From Eleusine coracana subsp. coracana (lineage: Eukaryota; Streptophyta; Magnoliopsida; Poales; Poaceae): DNA of 64,000 nucleotides. The translations under genes and the position numbers were made by a program. The stretch is from assembly GCA_032690845.1 (NCBI GenBank), contig CM064434.1, forward strand, positions 10,604,108 to 10,668,107, given 5' to 3'. Below, piece by piece: positions 9,823 through 20,482 of this stretch. The notes beneath the pieces are model-generated. The model was not told where the DNA came from. It saw only the letters and a list, made by a program, of their open reading frames with translations, and searched no databases. Each line of letters begins with the position of its first letter. Positions within the stretch are counted from its first letter, which is position 1.

Positions 9823-10976
9823 CGTCGGGTATTTTAACGACAACAGAGTAAATCCACAAGCATACGAATACCAAAGTAGCTTTGACCCAGGAGTATTCTA
9901 GGGTATCGAATCGATAGGGAACATGTGCATTTAATCTTTAGTTTTAGTTAGTCCAAGGACACCATGATAAATGTGGCATAAGGTCCTAATCAAGGTAAGA
10001 GTACTACTAGGTTACTTGCATTAGGCATCCGGTTTTCCCCTGCGTCCATAGTGTGATTCCGGCCAAGAGCCTACTACATAGCCAAACATGGAGGATTTGA
10101 AAGGATAGATAGGGTTGTGACCACCTACTTCCTACCTCTAGCAATCCATGGACTACACGATAAACAAATGTTACTTACGACCTTGACACCACGTCTATGC
10201 TTTCAATTACTCCCTTAATCTACAGTTGCAATGATATAAGACTAAGGTCTCTAACTAAATAGAGCGTTGGGCGAGCAAAGCAACTAAGTATGAAACTTAC
10301 TTAATAAGGAAACTTAAATACCAAGAAAGGAATCATGAACACTTACTAAATATGGCAAGCATTCGTCAAGGTACAAGTGTGGTCCTCCTCTAGACTTCCC
10401 CTCACTCTCTCCCTATTTTATAAGCACTTTGGTAGTGCTAAAGCCTTATGGAAGTGAAGCTCTAAACTATTCTTGAAGTGTGTGGAGAGTGGAGGCACTC
10501 CCCTCCTTATATAGGGGTCCAGAGTCGGTAACTCCCGCCCTAACCGCGGGAACTGACCTTGGAAAGGCGATGGGAGGCTCCCTGAGTAGGCCTAGGCCGA
10601 GTGGGCCCAATCTTTGTTCGACCGAACAAGGGTGTTCGAACGAACATGGACTGGCCCCTTTCAGCCACAACCTTCTCCAGGTCTCTGACTTAGTGTCCTC
10701 TAGTCCCTCCACGTGTTAGGCCTTCTGGTATGTCAGTTTGCTCTATTTATGGGCCCGTGGATCCTTGTGATGCATTCTAATTGGCCGGAAGTGTGCTTTC
10801 TCCTATGATGACATGGATTTTACCTCAATTATGTAGATAAATCACCTAGAAGAAAATATCCACCAACACTTGTGGAATTCGTTAGTTATAAACTCCTACC
10901 ACTGTGTTGGTTGTTTACTTTTATTGATTTATGCAGGTATTTGATGGTCGGATTTGGTATTTAGTGACTGTCAATA
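9823..10976 (-). repeat. Element C 5' LTR
   Basis: 1154 bp, matching 3472-4616. The outer end reads TCAATA where the other copy has TCAACA, and the inner end reads CG instead of TG, so both termini carry point changes. It lacks about 26 bp present in the other LTR near 3635 and keeps the TATATAAG promoter lost from the other copy. Confidence 0.9.
10507..10513 (-). promoter_or_regulatory. TATA box in the 5' LTR of element C
   Basis: The minus strand reads CCCCTATATAAGGAGGGG. The corresponding segment is deleted from the left LTR, so only this LTR keeps a canonical TATA element. Confidence 0.6.
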
Positions 10977-10981
10977 GTGTC
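10977..10981. repeat. Target-site duplication (right) of element C: GTGTC
   Basis: Exact match to 3467-3471. Confidence 0.9.
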
Positions 10982-11891
10982 GTTCTCCAACTTGTGCTCT
11001 ATGATACTTCTATCTACCCGTCTGAGGTCTGCCAAGGACCAGATAAAGACATCCCAAGTTTTTCGTCTTCAGCATTTAAACTAGAGCCAATGATGATGAA
11101 CTGCCCATGAATTTTCTTGTTGAGCAATACTTTTTTAGTTTCCTCATCCGCCTGGATTGCCATTTTTTTCTTTGTCATTACATGAGGTTTCCTCTTTTAC
11201 GCTTGCTTTGCAATGCTCATTTTCCCTTTAGACTCTTTCCTCTTCGTCTAGTAGCTCTTGAGTGAATACTTGTATGTTGTTATAGTTTCTTTCCCCAGGG
11301 GCATAACATTTTTCTATGTCCCTCGCCATTTGTTGATTTCCTCTTGGTAATAACCCCTCCTGCAGTTGGGATCTTCATGCATAAGTATGCATTGTGAATG
11401 ATGGCTTCGAAGGTATTAATTGTGCCTCATCCAATATGACATTGAACGGGTGGCAGAGGTCCACCACGTCGAATGTTACATAGTCAGTTCGAGGGTTTTG
11501 AGTGTCGTCAAACAAAACAGGGAGAGAAATTATTCCCCATGGTGAGATTCTTTTGCCCCCGAAACCTATGAGCGGGACGCTTCAAGGCTTTAGGCAACTC
11601 TTGCGGAGACCCATCTACTTGAAAGCATTGATGAAAAATTATATCCGCTTGGCTGGCATTGTCTACGAGGACTTTGCCGACCATCCATGTATGTATGTCG
11701 GCTTCAATTACGAATGCATCGATGTGCTGGTATACTTTGAGGTTTAGATCCGCCTCCATGAATGTTATGGGGATGTGTGACCATTTTGATTTGATGACTG
11801 GCCCCTCAGTGAAGACACAGTTTACCATGTGAAAGTGATATCTCCTTTTTCTTTTATCTTCAAACTCCAAGGATGACCGTCCGCATATCAT
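10982..11891 (-). pseudogene. Element A protease and protease-RT linker (broken)
   Basis: The minus-strand ORF at 11508-11891 contains the retropepsin active-site text KVLVDNASQADIIF, in which the usual D-N/T-G-S is altered by Gly to Ala. Further along, the linker before RT reads DVFIWSLADLRRVDRSIIEH and ends at 10982. This linker normally leads straight into RT, which continues at 3471 beyond element C. The domain would cleave the polyprotein; the substitution and stops argue against activity. Confidence 0.7.
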
Positions 11892-11929
11892 TCTGATGAA
11901 GCCTTACACCGAAAATGTTGTTGCTTGGT

Positions 11930-13657
11930 TCAACTTGTTCGAGGTAAGTTCTGGCTTTGGGTGTGGCAATGATTGTTGTTCTTGTTTTTGCCTTTGGTGC
12001 CCCTGGCTGGGTTCTGGTTGCAGGGTTGGTTGCCTCGGTTGGGTGTATTGGCTCTGTGGTTGTGTGGGATGGGCTCTAATGAAATATGTGGATGGTGTGT
12101 ACAACTGATGGTGGTTGGTGCTTGGATAGTGATAATTGAGATGAGTGGGCTGTGGATATGGCTGTTGGGGCCATGTGTTGGACAATGTGTGGTCGATGGT
12201 TTTTGGGTGGATAACATCTTCCTTTCTCCTTCAATCCTTCCTTGGATTTCTTTTGATTTAAGGCATGTAAATGTTTTGTTCCCCTTGTCCTCTCTGCAGT
12301 ACATGCAGTATGGCTTTCTAGCTGGTCAGCTTTGGTTTTGAGGTCCTCGGCCTCTGCCACGGCCTCGATGGTTATTTTCTATAAAATTGTTGCTTCGATT
12401 ATCTTTACCTATGAGATCTTCTTTGACCTCTTCAATGTGCCCAACAAACGAAGGTGAAGGCTCGCTTGAGTGCTTAGACTTTCTATATGGCCTCTCTCGA
12501 TGATTACCTTTGTGGTGTGACTGATTGTGATTCTTGCTCTGGTTCTGCTTGCATTTTTAGTAATCCACGTCCGATCTATTGTACTCTTCAAACTTCCTAC
12601 AGAGGAGCTGCATTGTACGCGGGGGTTTCTGGGTGCAGTATGATGACACCTGACATGCTCTCATGCCACGAAGTATGGCACTTATTGCTGCTTCATCTGT
12701 GATGCTTCGGGCCTGAGCTCGGAGAGTGAGGAATCTTCTATAATAGTCGTGTAATAGTTCATTTTCTTGCTGAGTTATGTTCAATACTTCATGTGACAGC
12801 TCCTTAATGGTGCGGAACCCTCAGAAGCTCGCTATCACCTTGTCTCTAATATTTTCCCATCTGTAAAATGATCCAGCTGGCAAGTTGAAGTATCAGTTCA
12901 GAGTAGACTCTTCGAGTGCGCATACAAATGCCTTTATAGGGTTGTTTCAATGGATGCTTCATAGCTCATGAGGAATTGTCTCAAATCAGAATTCCCCCTA
13001 AACTTGGCTAATGGTACCGTTCTGAATTGAGGTGGATATGGTGCTCTCTGTAAACCTTCGGATAGAGGGGAGTCACACTCAGCGAAGTTGCCCTCTAGAT
13101 TGGTAAGATCTCTGTGGCTATTGGTTGATGACTTGAAATAAGCGGGGTCTCATTCTCGAGGTACTGGTGACCCTCTGATGCAAGTCTAGGCTCTTGACAA
13201 CTTTCTTTGCTGGTAGATTTCTTGATGTCTTCAATCTCTTTGGCCAGTTGTAGATTTTCAATTTTAGCTAGGATATGTACTCTTTCTCTTGTAAACTTCT
13301 TTCTCTTTCCAGCAATGCTCTATTCCTAAGTTTTTGCTCTTGTAAAAGTTGTTTCTTGAGTTTTTTGAGGTGTTAATCTCTTTGCACTAGCAGTTCCATT
13401 TCTTGTGCTGCCATCATTGATGTTGGGATAGTGCTTCTCGGGGGGTTCAAGCTTGACGTTTGTTCCAGACACTGGACCGAGTTTTTTGGGTCAGCTGGTG
13501 CACCTGTCTGAGGTGATGATTGTTCCTCGAGGGGGTGCTCCGTTGTTATATGTGATGTTGATTGGTTATCAGTCGGTGGGGGGGGGGGGTCTCCTAGAAC
13601 ACTTCTTTGGAGAGGCAGAGTGCCACTCGAGGGTAGTGTTCCATGGACTTGAGTCAT
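11930..13657 (-). pseudogene. Element A gag (broken)
   Basis: On the minus strand the probable start is ATG at 13657 (MTQVHGTLPSSGTLPLQ), about 75 nt inside the 5' LTR. A Pro-rich N-terminus is followed by a coiled coil near 13210-13380 (LKKLKKQLLQEQKLRNRALL). The capsid block at 12557-12784 (ENELLHDYYRRFLTLRAQAR, then ITDEAAISAILRGM) is typical of Tat-type Gag. A nucleocapsid-like basic region follows at 12076-12360. Many stops and frame changes occur. Gag would form the particle that packages element RNA. Confidence 0.7.
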
Positions 13658-13729
13658 CGTGAGCTGGTATACAAGCTCACAACACGATGGGTGCTACTAT
13701 TGGTGTCACCAAGTACGAGCTTCGGTGCC

Positions 13730-14570
13730 ACGAACAAGAAGAGGGTAAAGACGAGGCATCAAGGAAAATGCATAGCAGACAGTGAGCCTACATTGTATAT
13801 TCCATGAACATTCATCCTGATACAAGTACGCAAGGGTGTTCTATTTATAGACCCGTACCTAGGTTTTATGCAAATGACCATTTTACCCTTGATTACGAAG
13901 TATATTCTATGAGTATTCTGTACAAACTTGTCACAAAGGGCAAACTGGTCATTTGAGCTCCTCCATACCCTTCCTTGCTTGACAAGACATTGTGACCTGC
14001 AATGCCTCATGTCATTCATCGTACATTGTGCTAGTCCTCGGTTTGGGTGTTGTTCCATCCTTCGAAGGCTTGCTGGTGAAAGGGACTTGCCCACCTTTCC
14101 TTGTGTGGAGAACTCCAATCCTCTAAAACCTCCATTGAGTACCTGCACTTCAAAGGCAATATATATGAAAAGGCCTGATGGTTAGCTTCGATCCTATGCA
14201 CAACCTGATTTTGGTGGGCTTCGAAGGGTGGCTCACAGGGTGATCCCCCAACAGATTTCATGCAACATGGGGCGTAGGGGCAATGAGGTCCATTTCCATG
14301 TGACGTACGTGAGAAAGAAAAGGACCACCTGGACACAATAGGAGAGAAATAGTGGCAAACGAGAATGAAAATTTGGGCACTGGATGACTTTTTGGGGGTA
14401 ACAACTCCTTGTCTTTTGGGAATGACCACTCTGATAAAGTGATAAAAAAGTAAAAGGCCAGAGTCCATGGTCATTGCCTCCTTTGTCGTTGGTTATTACA
14501 CACATATCGATTTTTTTCCTCCCTCCCCTGACTTATTCTCTCACTCTTCACGAGCTCTCTCTCTCGAACA
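13730..14570 (-). repeat. Element A 5' LTR (approximate bounds)
   Basis: It lies upstream of gag on the minus strand. It contains CTATAAATAG at 13841-13850 (minus), a good TATA box, with short transcribed DNA before gag. A candidate primer site starts TGGCACCGAAGC near 13730. The outer edge near 14570 is a guess because no second LTR copy is in the window. Confidence 0.45.
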
Positions 14571-14735
14571 AAACTAGACACACTCGATGGTGCTAGTAAA
14601 ACAGAGAGGGAGGCATCCTGACTTTATTAATAGTAGATATGTTTATCAACAGCAAAATCATTGTCAAAATGAAATTGTGTCACTTGTGTCCATAAGTGTA
14701 AGCTTCGTCACCATTGATGATTGGATCCCCGAGGT

Positions 14736-14740
14736 ATGGA
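14736..14740. repeat. Target-site duplication (left) of the solo copia-type LTR: ATGGA
   Basis: ATGGA precedes TGTTTTGATG and recurs at 16320-16324. The match can be read as six bases (ATGGAT), so the exact edge is uncertain by one base. Confidence 0.7.
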
Positions 14741-16319
14741 TGTTTTGATGATAGATGACAACTATGAAATTGTGGGCTAACATCTACACAAATGTTGTCT
14801 ATGTAGGAATCATCTCTTAACTCTATTACAAATCATATGGATGATGGTTGCCTTGGTGATTGATGACAATGACCACAAGCATGAGGCTTGTGAACTTGAT
14901 GGAGTCCAATGGTTGATGAAGATGGATCAAAGCGGAGGACAAACTATGGTGCAAGTGTTTGAAACACTTGAGTAGTTGTTAGGGCTTTGAGTCCATAGGA
15001 AAAACCGGACTATCAAGGGTGTCTAGGTCATTCTCTTAGGTCATGTCTAGTCGGTGATGTGTAAGGTTGCTCGGTGAAATGACAAGCACTAGGTGACAGT
15101 GGAGAAGCCAAGGAGCTGTTCGGGGGAAGCCGGGAAACGAAGTCAAGCGAGGACGACAAGTTCCGGCTTCTGGACATAGAGACCAGACAAAGGGGTCTGT
15201 AGAGACCGGACTGTACGATCACTATGGAGAGTTGTCTAGGACTTAGAGCGAGAAGTAGGACTCTCTCAGCAGGTGACTCTATATAGACCAGACGGTCTGG
15301 TCAGTAGGCTCCTGGACGGTCCGGTCCAGTGTCCGGACAATCCGGTCAGTTCAGAAGATTGCCTAGACAGAGGAGGCCAACGGCTGAGGAGAGCCATTAC
15401 GGAGTGACCGGACGGTCCAGTCAGGGAAAGACCGGACAGTCCGGTCAGTGTGTCCAGAAAGGCAATTTTGTGGAGCAACGACTAGTTTGAAGTTGGGAGC
15501 CTATATAACTTCGTTGCTGGGGTCTTGGAGACCTCTCTTGGCCAGTGGAATACCTGAGAGCATTTGATAAGGTGCAAGAGAAAAAGAGGAGAGCACTAGG
15601 AGGAGATATTGCATATCTTGAGAGTGCTAGAGAAGAGTAGCTTGAGCATCTTGCACATCTAAGGCTAGGGTGTCCTTGAGGGTGTGATCTAGATTGTTAC
15701 TCTTGGTCTATGGTGAGACCTAGACCAGTTAGGTGTCGGTGATCGAGCCTATCGTGATCGGTTGTGAAGGACGTCACACGTTTGTACATGGTTTGAGCTC
15801 GCCGTTGAAAGGGGCATCGTTAGTGAGCGCCTATGTTGGCTCGGGGAGTCCGGCAAGTTCTCGAGGGAGGCGAGCTTGTGCTTTGTGCAGCGGTGATGCA
15901 CACGGTGTCTTCACTCGAGGAGTGATTGCGGGCTCGTGGGCGAGAACTCCACTTGGTGGCAGGAGGGTCCGGGACTCTGATGGGAGTGGTCCAACAAGGA
16001 TTAAGGGAAGGCACCATCCTTCCAAGACCTCGGGAAAAAATCATGAGCATTCCTTGACCCTCTCTTTACTATTCCGCATTTGTGTGCTCTAGTGAGTAAG
16101 GTGACTTGTGGCTTGCATAGGCTAGTGTGATTGGCTTCCACACTTTATCGTATCATGAACACTACCATGTGTAGGGTCTTAATCTACTAGACTTGTTTAG
16201 GTTGCTTATCTTGTTAGACTTAACTAGCGGAATTGAAGTATTTGGATTCGTGAGCGGCTTACCGATTCAACCCCTCCCCCCCCCCCCCTCTCGGTACGCC
16301 TTCGGTCCTTACAATAAGC
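14741..16319 (+). mobile_element. Solo LTR of a copia-type (Sire/Maximus-like) retrotransposon
   Basis: It begins TGTTTTGATGATAGATGACA and ends with pyrimidine-rich DNA, CGGTCCTTACA and a few more bases, a style I recognise from grass copia LTRs. It is flanked by ATGGA on both sides, with no primer site or coding region beside it. The usual origin is recombination between two LTRs. A TATA box (CTATATAAC, 15501-15509) and several near-palindromic CCGGACNGTCCGG motifs lie inside. The open frame at 15733-16092 has no family match by eye. Confidence 0.7.
15286..15446. repeat. Cluster of near-palindromic GACCGGACNGTCCGGTC motifs
   Basis: Copies at 15286-15302, 15314-15327, 15331-15347, 15406-15422 and 15430-15446 lie upstream of the TATA box of the solo LTR. 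Each is close to self-complementary. They could bind a regulatory protein in U3 or be slippage products. Confidence 0.65.
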
Positions 16320-16324
16320 ATGGA

Positions 16325-16947
16325 TTTATATGTATAAATTGCACCTAGAGGTCTTTATTTACAACTGAAATTGAAGGACTCTAGCTTGCAGCTAGTCATT
16401 TTGTAGCTAGCTACACGACTGACAAGCTCAAGAATATTAACATCAAGTTTTAATTCAATGTATTTAGATGTTACCCAGTGACAATTTGGAGAACCATCAT
16501 TAGAATTTACTCTGTGGTCCTGGTGGTTGCTCGTCGAGTAATAAACCATCTATTGTTTTCTGAGTTTCCCAGGACTCTAGTCTGCAAAAATATTGTTATG
16601 TTATGTTAATAACTTTAATGTCCTCTTGCGCCTGTAAGTTAAAAAATATTAAGCGTCATGACTCATGACCTTCGTCGTGCTCATGTGTTGTTTGAATATG
16701 TAGCTTTTATCATCAGAGGCAGCTGCAACAGCATACGTTGCTCATGTGATATGCACTTTAAATATACCACCTGATAGGTCAAACAAGTAGCTCCCATTGC
16801 AGCAATAAATTTAACCAAAAAATTTCTTTTAGTTTTTAAGACATGTTCTCTTTCCAAAAGCTTGCTTGACCTTATTTTGTCAGGGCAAAAAAGACACTGT
16901 AATGAGGACAAAAAAGGGTTGGGGTTAAGCTATAATGAAATTTCAAA
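16325..16947. other. Unassigned AT-rich interval
   Basis: Short ORFs on the minus strand (16355-16549, 16681-16911) have no recognisable domain. No LTR, inverted-repeat or gene signal was seen. It may be host intergenic DNA or a relic of an older element. Confidence 0.4.
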
Positions 16948-17560
16948 CACTAGCACAAAAACGGTCTATAGAGGCGACTGAAAACTCATTGTAGAGTCAG
17001 GTCGGTCAAACCGCCGCTACATGATCACGCTAAAAATTATGAATTACATCAACAAATAATCTAGGGACCAAACCAACCACAGCTAAAAAAATATTAGTAG
17101 CGGCAGGTGACATCTTCACCCGCCACTACCATCGATTTGAAAATACAAAAAAAAAAAGCTCGACCAGATGCGCCCGCCCATGCCCGGCCGCCATCACCCA
17201 TTGCGTGATCCACCAGGGGAGGCACCGGCTCCGCCGGAGGAAGCATAGGATCCGTGCAAGGGGAGGGGATGCATGTCGTCTAGGGAGGGCCCCACCAGGG
17301 GAGCGCACCAGATCCATTGGGTGAGGCCGTCGTCAGGGGTGGGCCGGGGGAGGGCACGCTGCTCGGATCCGACCGCCTGCGCCCGGCTGCCGTGGGGGCG
17401 GCTAGGAAACCATCATGGCCTTCGATGGAAGGGCTCCTCACCCAATCTTGGCAAATGGTGGGGATTAAGAGAACCACGCTTGTCCTCCCATCACCACCAC
17501 GACCTCTAACTTTAACATCTCCATCTTCACAGGGCGGCGGGTTCCTCAGCATCCCGCCAC
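16948..17560 (+). mobile_element. Truncated CACTA transposon terminus with GC-rich insert
   Basis: It starts CACTAGCACAAAAACGG. Subterminal motifs follow: ACCGCCGCTAC (17010-17020), GTAGCGGCAGGTGAC and TCACCCGCCACTACC (17097-17131), inverted copies of a repeat typical of grass CACTA ends. No matching ...TAGTG terminus was found before element F, so only one end survives. The GC-rich DNA at 17160-17560 may be captured host sequence. The ORFs there overlap on both strands and none is recognisable. Confidence 0.5.
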
Positions 17561-18597
17561 CCTAGGCAAAGACAGAAAATGTCGGACGATGCAACAGTGA
17601 GGCACCATCCTCGTCTTCACCCTCATCCCCGTCGCCTAGCAAACAGCTGCACAGAGTGGCCTTGTCAGTGACGGGGTCCATGCCATGGGTGAACCGAGAC
17701 ACACTAGCCTAATGACAAATCTTTGAGTTGTCGGGTCTAAGGAGGACAGGCCTTGATGCCAAATTGGATGAAGGAGTGCCACCTTGCAGCGGCTTTAAAT
17801 AGCTGAGCTGCCACGGACTGTAGCCCTGGATTCCCCCTCACATACAATCCAACGGCAGGACGCCCGGTAAAAAGATGCTCCTACGCCTCACATGTCAGTC
17901 AAAGACAAAACCTGCCGATATGGTAGCCCTATAGCTCTTCTTTTGAAGAAAAAGAAAGCTTGCTTCAGCACAAGGCCACGTCAGACAAAACTTCTTCCAC
18001 CGCACCGCATCTCAAGCATGGCGCCTGAAGTTGTCTGACTCACCCATGCACGACGGGGCCCGAGGGACTTAGACATGACAGTTTTCCTGTGATCGTCCCA
18101 CTCAGATAAAGCCAAAAATGAGTCTCTTCAAGACTCACCCTTTGGCTCAGGAGCTACACCTGGAGGGTGCTATCACGCGCACCCCAGCCGAAGAAAAATG
18201 CCAACCAACCTGAAAAATGAAGCCAAAACATGAGTTTCTGGAATACTCACCCTTTGGCTCGGGAGGCTACACCAACCGGGTGTGCTCGCGCGCACCTCCA
18301 TCAGAGATCAAGCCTCCTGCACCACTACACCCAAAGTTGAGTGGCCCGCCACCATCTCGCTTGATCCACCAAGGGTCAAGTTGGTGCCACCTCTAGATCG
18401 ACTCTCGGAGGCTCGAGGCCGTACCACTCAGCTCGACTGAAACAGGATCGAGTGGGTTGGCCCCACCTCATAGTCGAGTCGGGTGCCTTGGGGATAAGGA
18501 TGTCCGCTCTGACACCACAATGACCAAAACCACGCGAATGGCCCCAAAGCTGCAGAACTCATGCTAATTCCTGCCATCTCTCGCCAGCGGGTCCCGC
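17561..18597. other. Mixed non-coding DNA before element F
   Basis: Two parts. First (17561-17810), a minus-strand CTATTTAAAGCC TATA-like box sits near 17797-17807, ahead of an ATG at about 17682 that opens a short acidic frame (MDPVTDKATLCSCLLGDGDE) with no family match. Second (about 17840-18540), two direct repeats, near 18119 and 18230, each carry ACTCACCCTTTGGCTC, GGAG.CTACACC and CGCGCACC, phrases that recall U3 DNA of Tat-type LTRs. This may be a relic of F's own LTR or leader. Confidence 0.35.
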
Positions 18598-18625
18598 CCC
18601 ATGGGTCACTGCAACTACAAGGTGC

Positions 18626-19882
18626 ATGGCTGGAATAGTGTTAATCTCACCTCAAGGAGAGAGGCTTAGATATGTCCTGCAAGTTAATTTCCGTGCATCT
18701 AATAATGTTGCAGCATATGAAGCCCTTCTACATGGTCTGCGCATTGTCATATCACTTGGCATCCAGCATCTTGATATCTTTGGTGACTCGGCGCTGGTCA
18801 TCAACCAGGTCAACTGCCAAGAAGCGAGAAAGCTAGAGAACAAGTATGATGGACATAAGTTCTTGCATGTTCTTCGAGATAATAATCAAGCTACAGATGA
18901 GTTAGCGAAGATAGGATCCTCGCGTTCGATCATCCCTCCTGGTATCTTTTCACACACCCTTGATACTCCAACTATTTTTCCTTGGTCAGATGTGCTGATG
19001 ATGAATGTTGTCGAGCCAACCATGGAAATAGATGTTGGGGCCGATTGGCGCGACCCGATTGTTCAACATTTAACTAAGGGTATGCTACCTACGGACTCTA
19101 AGAAGCAACAAAGGTTGAAGGCCAAGTGTCGAGGATATTTTATGGTGGATAAACTCCTTTATCAAAGAGGAGGGTCCAATATTTTGATGCGTTGTATTTC
19201 TATTCCTGAAGGCAAAGAATTGATGGCAGAGATCAATGCAAGAGCGTGTGGCAATCATGCAGCTTCCAAAACTTTGGTCGGCAAGGCTTTCTGGGAAGGG
19301 TTTTATTGGCCCTCAGCGGTTGAAGATGCACACCAAGGCGTTCGGAAGTGTGAAAGATGTCAGTTCTTGTCTCAGCAAATGCATGTACCCTCGCAGCAAC
19401 TTGAGATGATACATATGACTTGGCCTTTTGCGGCCTGGGGGCTCGATATCGTCGGTCCTTTCAAAAAGGCGCCAGGTGGGTTCACACATTTGTTTGTTGC
19501 TATTGATAAGTTTACCAAGTGGATTGAAGCAAAGATGATCGGTAAGATAACTTCCAAGAAGGCAATTGAGTTTGTCAAAGAGATCTTCACTCGACTTGGA
19601 TTCGCTCATGATACCATCGCCGATAATGGTACTCAGTTTACATCTACGGAATTCCGTGACTTTGCCGATGAGATGGAAATAAAAATCCACTTTGCTTTGG
19701 TGGCTTATCCTCAAAGTAATGGTCAGGTCGAATGGGCCAACTGTATGATTCTTCAGGGGTTGAAGCCCTGGATTTTTGACAGACTCAAGCCTTATGCCGG
19801 TCAGTGGGTTCGAGAGTTACCTTCAGTCCTTTGGGGGCTGCGCACCAATGTCAGTCAGGCTACTGACCAATCACCTTTCTAA
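18626..19882 (+). CDS. Element F RNase H-integrase fragment
   Basis: 418 residues, opened by a truncation; the ATG is internal to the normal protein. Residues 1-95 are RNase H (SPQGERLRYVLQVNFRASNN, then AAYEALLHGLRI). Just upstream, HGSLQLQGA keeps the start of the domain but with the first catalytic Asp read as His. The integrase zinc region has NHAASKTLVGKAF near residue 209 and KCERCQF near 240. The core has GLDIVGPF (about 271), DNGTQF (about 333) and NGQVEWAN (about 364), so D, D and E are all present. The frame ends at a stop at 19880-19882 and resumes at once. Without the N-terminal half of pol it is not functional. Confidence 0.85.
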   Translation: MAGIVLISPQGERLRYVLQVNFRASNNVAAYEALLHGLRIVISLGIQHLDIFGDSALVINQVNCQEARKLENKYDGHKFLHVLRDNNQATDELAKIGSSRSIIPPGIFSHTLDTPTIFPWSDVLMMNVVEPTMEIDVGADWRDPIVQHLTKGMLPTDSKKQQRLKAKCRGYFMVDKLLYQRGGSNILMRCISIPEGKELMAEINARACGNHAASKTLVGKAFWEGFYWPSAVEDAHQGVRKCERCQFLSQQMHVPSQQLEMIHMTWPFAAWGLDIVGPFKKAPGGFTHLFVAIDKFTKWIEAKMIGKITSKKAIEFVKEIFTRLGFAHDTIADNGTQFTSTEFRDFADEMEIKIHFALVAYPQSNGQVEWANCMILQGLKPWIFDRLKPYAGQWVRELPSVLWGLRTNVSQATDQSPF

Positions 19883-20270
19883 TTGGTCTACGATTGTGAG
19901 GCTATGTTGTCGACCGAAGTAAACCTTGTTTCAGCACGAGTCAAGGGGTATGACGAGAAGCGTTTTGAAGATAGCCGAGAGATTGAGTTGATTGTTGTAG
20001 AGGAGATGCGTGATCGCGCTCTATTCCAGTGGGCAGTATATCAGCAGGGCTTACGGTGTTACTATGATAAGAATGTTCGAAATCATCAGTTCCATGTTGG
20101 AGATTTAGTGCTGCGCCCACTGCAATCAACTAAGAATCAGCACAAGTTATCCCCTAATCGGGAGGGACCTTATGTGGTCAAATAAGTCACTCGATCGGGG
20201 GCTTATCGACTAATGTATGAAGATGGCGATGATGTACCAAATTCTTGGAACATACTTCATCCTTTTATGT
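19883..20270 (+). pseudogene. Element F integrase C-terminus
   Basis: It continues the preceding frame after one stop. It reads YQQGLRCYYDKNVRNHQFHV, GDLVLRPLQSTKNQHKLSP and REGPYVVK, then after another stop VTRSGAYRLMYEDGDDVPNS. This is the C-terminal half of a Tat/Retrosat integrase and should bind DNA. Two nonsense changes split it. Confidence 0.8.
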
Positions 20271-20482
20271 ATTTACATATACATTATTATTGAATGAAAC
20301 TTTAATCTTTTTGATGAAAGATGTTTTGATGATTTTCATTCTTATTTTGCCTCGATTCCTTAATCTCTTTATTAAACAATCGAGCCAGGGGGCTAGTAAC
20401 AGTGTCCCACTACTCCTTAACCTTGATAAATTCTGCTTTTAGATTGTTCCGACAGATTCCTCATATCTTGAAATGGTCTTAA
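20271..20482 (+). other. 3' untranslated DNA of element F before the insertion of B
   Basis: Non-coding. It contains GAGCCAGGGGGCTAG at 20380-20394, a purine-rich phrase like those seen near the 3' ends of Tat elements. It ends CTTAA at 20478-20482, the left duplication of element B. Confidence 0.5.

Larger units (their letters stand above)
3472..10976 (-). mobile_element. Element C: complete non-autonomous LTR retrotransposon with retropepsin-like repeats
   Basis: A 7505-bp element on the minus strand. It has two similar LTRs (3472-4616 and 9823-10976), a tRNA-Asp-type primer site beside the right LTR, a purine-rich tract beside the left LTR, and flanking GTGTC. Between the LTRs I find no RT, RNase H or integrase text. 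What is present is a short leader ORF, three diverged copies of a retropepsin-like module, a further ORF at 6917-7399, and about 2.3 kb of AT-rich non-coding DNA with two hairpin modules. It must have been mobilised in trans. I recognise this layout as a kind found in grass genomes but cannot name the family. Confidence 0.85.
1..14570 (-). mobile_element. Element A: degraded Tat/Retrosat-like Ty3/gypsy retrotransposon, split by element C
   Basis: Read on the minus strand the order is 5' LTR (about 13730-14570), gag, protease, RT, RNase H, integrase and 3' untranslated DNA running off the window at position 1. Element C (3472-10976) sits between the protease-RT linker and RT. The linker text RSIIEHKLEND ends at 10982 and the frame resumes at 3471 with DTKIRPEKQRP, so the two halves join exactly at the GTGTC duplication. 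Gag and integrase text resemble grass Tat/Retrosat families. Stops and frameshifts occur in every domain, so this is a dead copy. The 3' LTR lies outside the window and the outer LTR boundary is approximate. Confidence 0.8.

Noticed and set aside
11896..12341. Plus-strand Trp/Leu/Gly-rich ORFs
   Set aside because: Shadows of the broken minus-strand gag; the plus frames are low in complexity.
15733..16092. 119-residue ORF near 15.9 kb
   Set aside because: It lies wholly inside the solo copia-type LTR, with no family resemblance.
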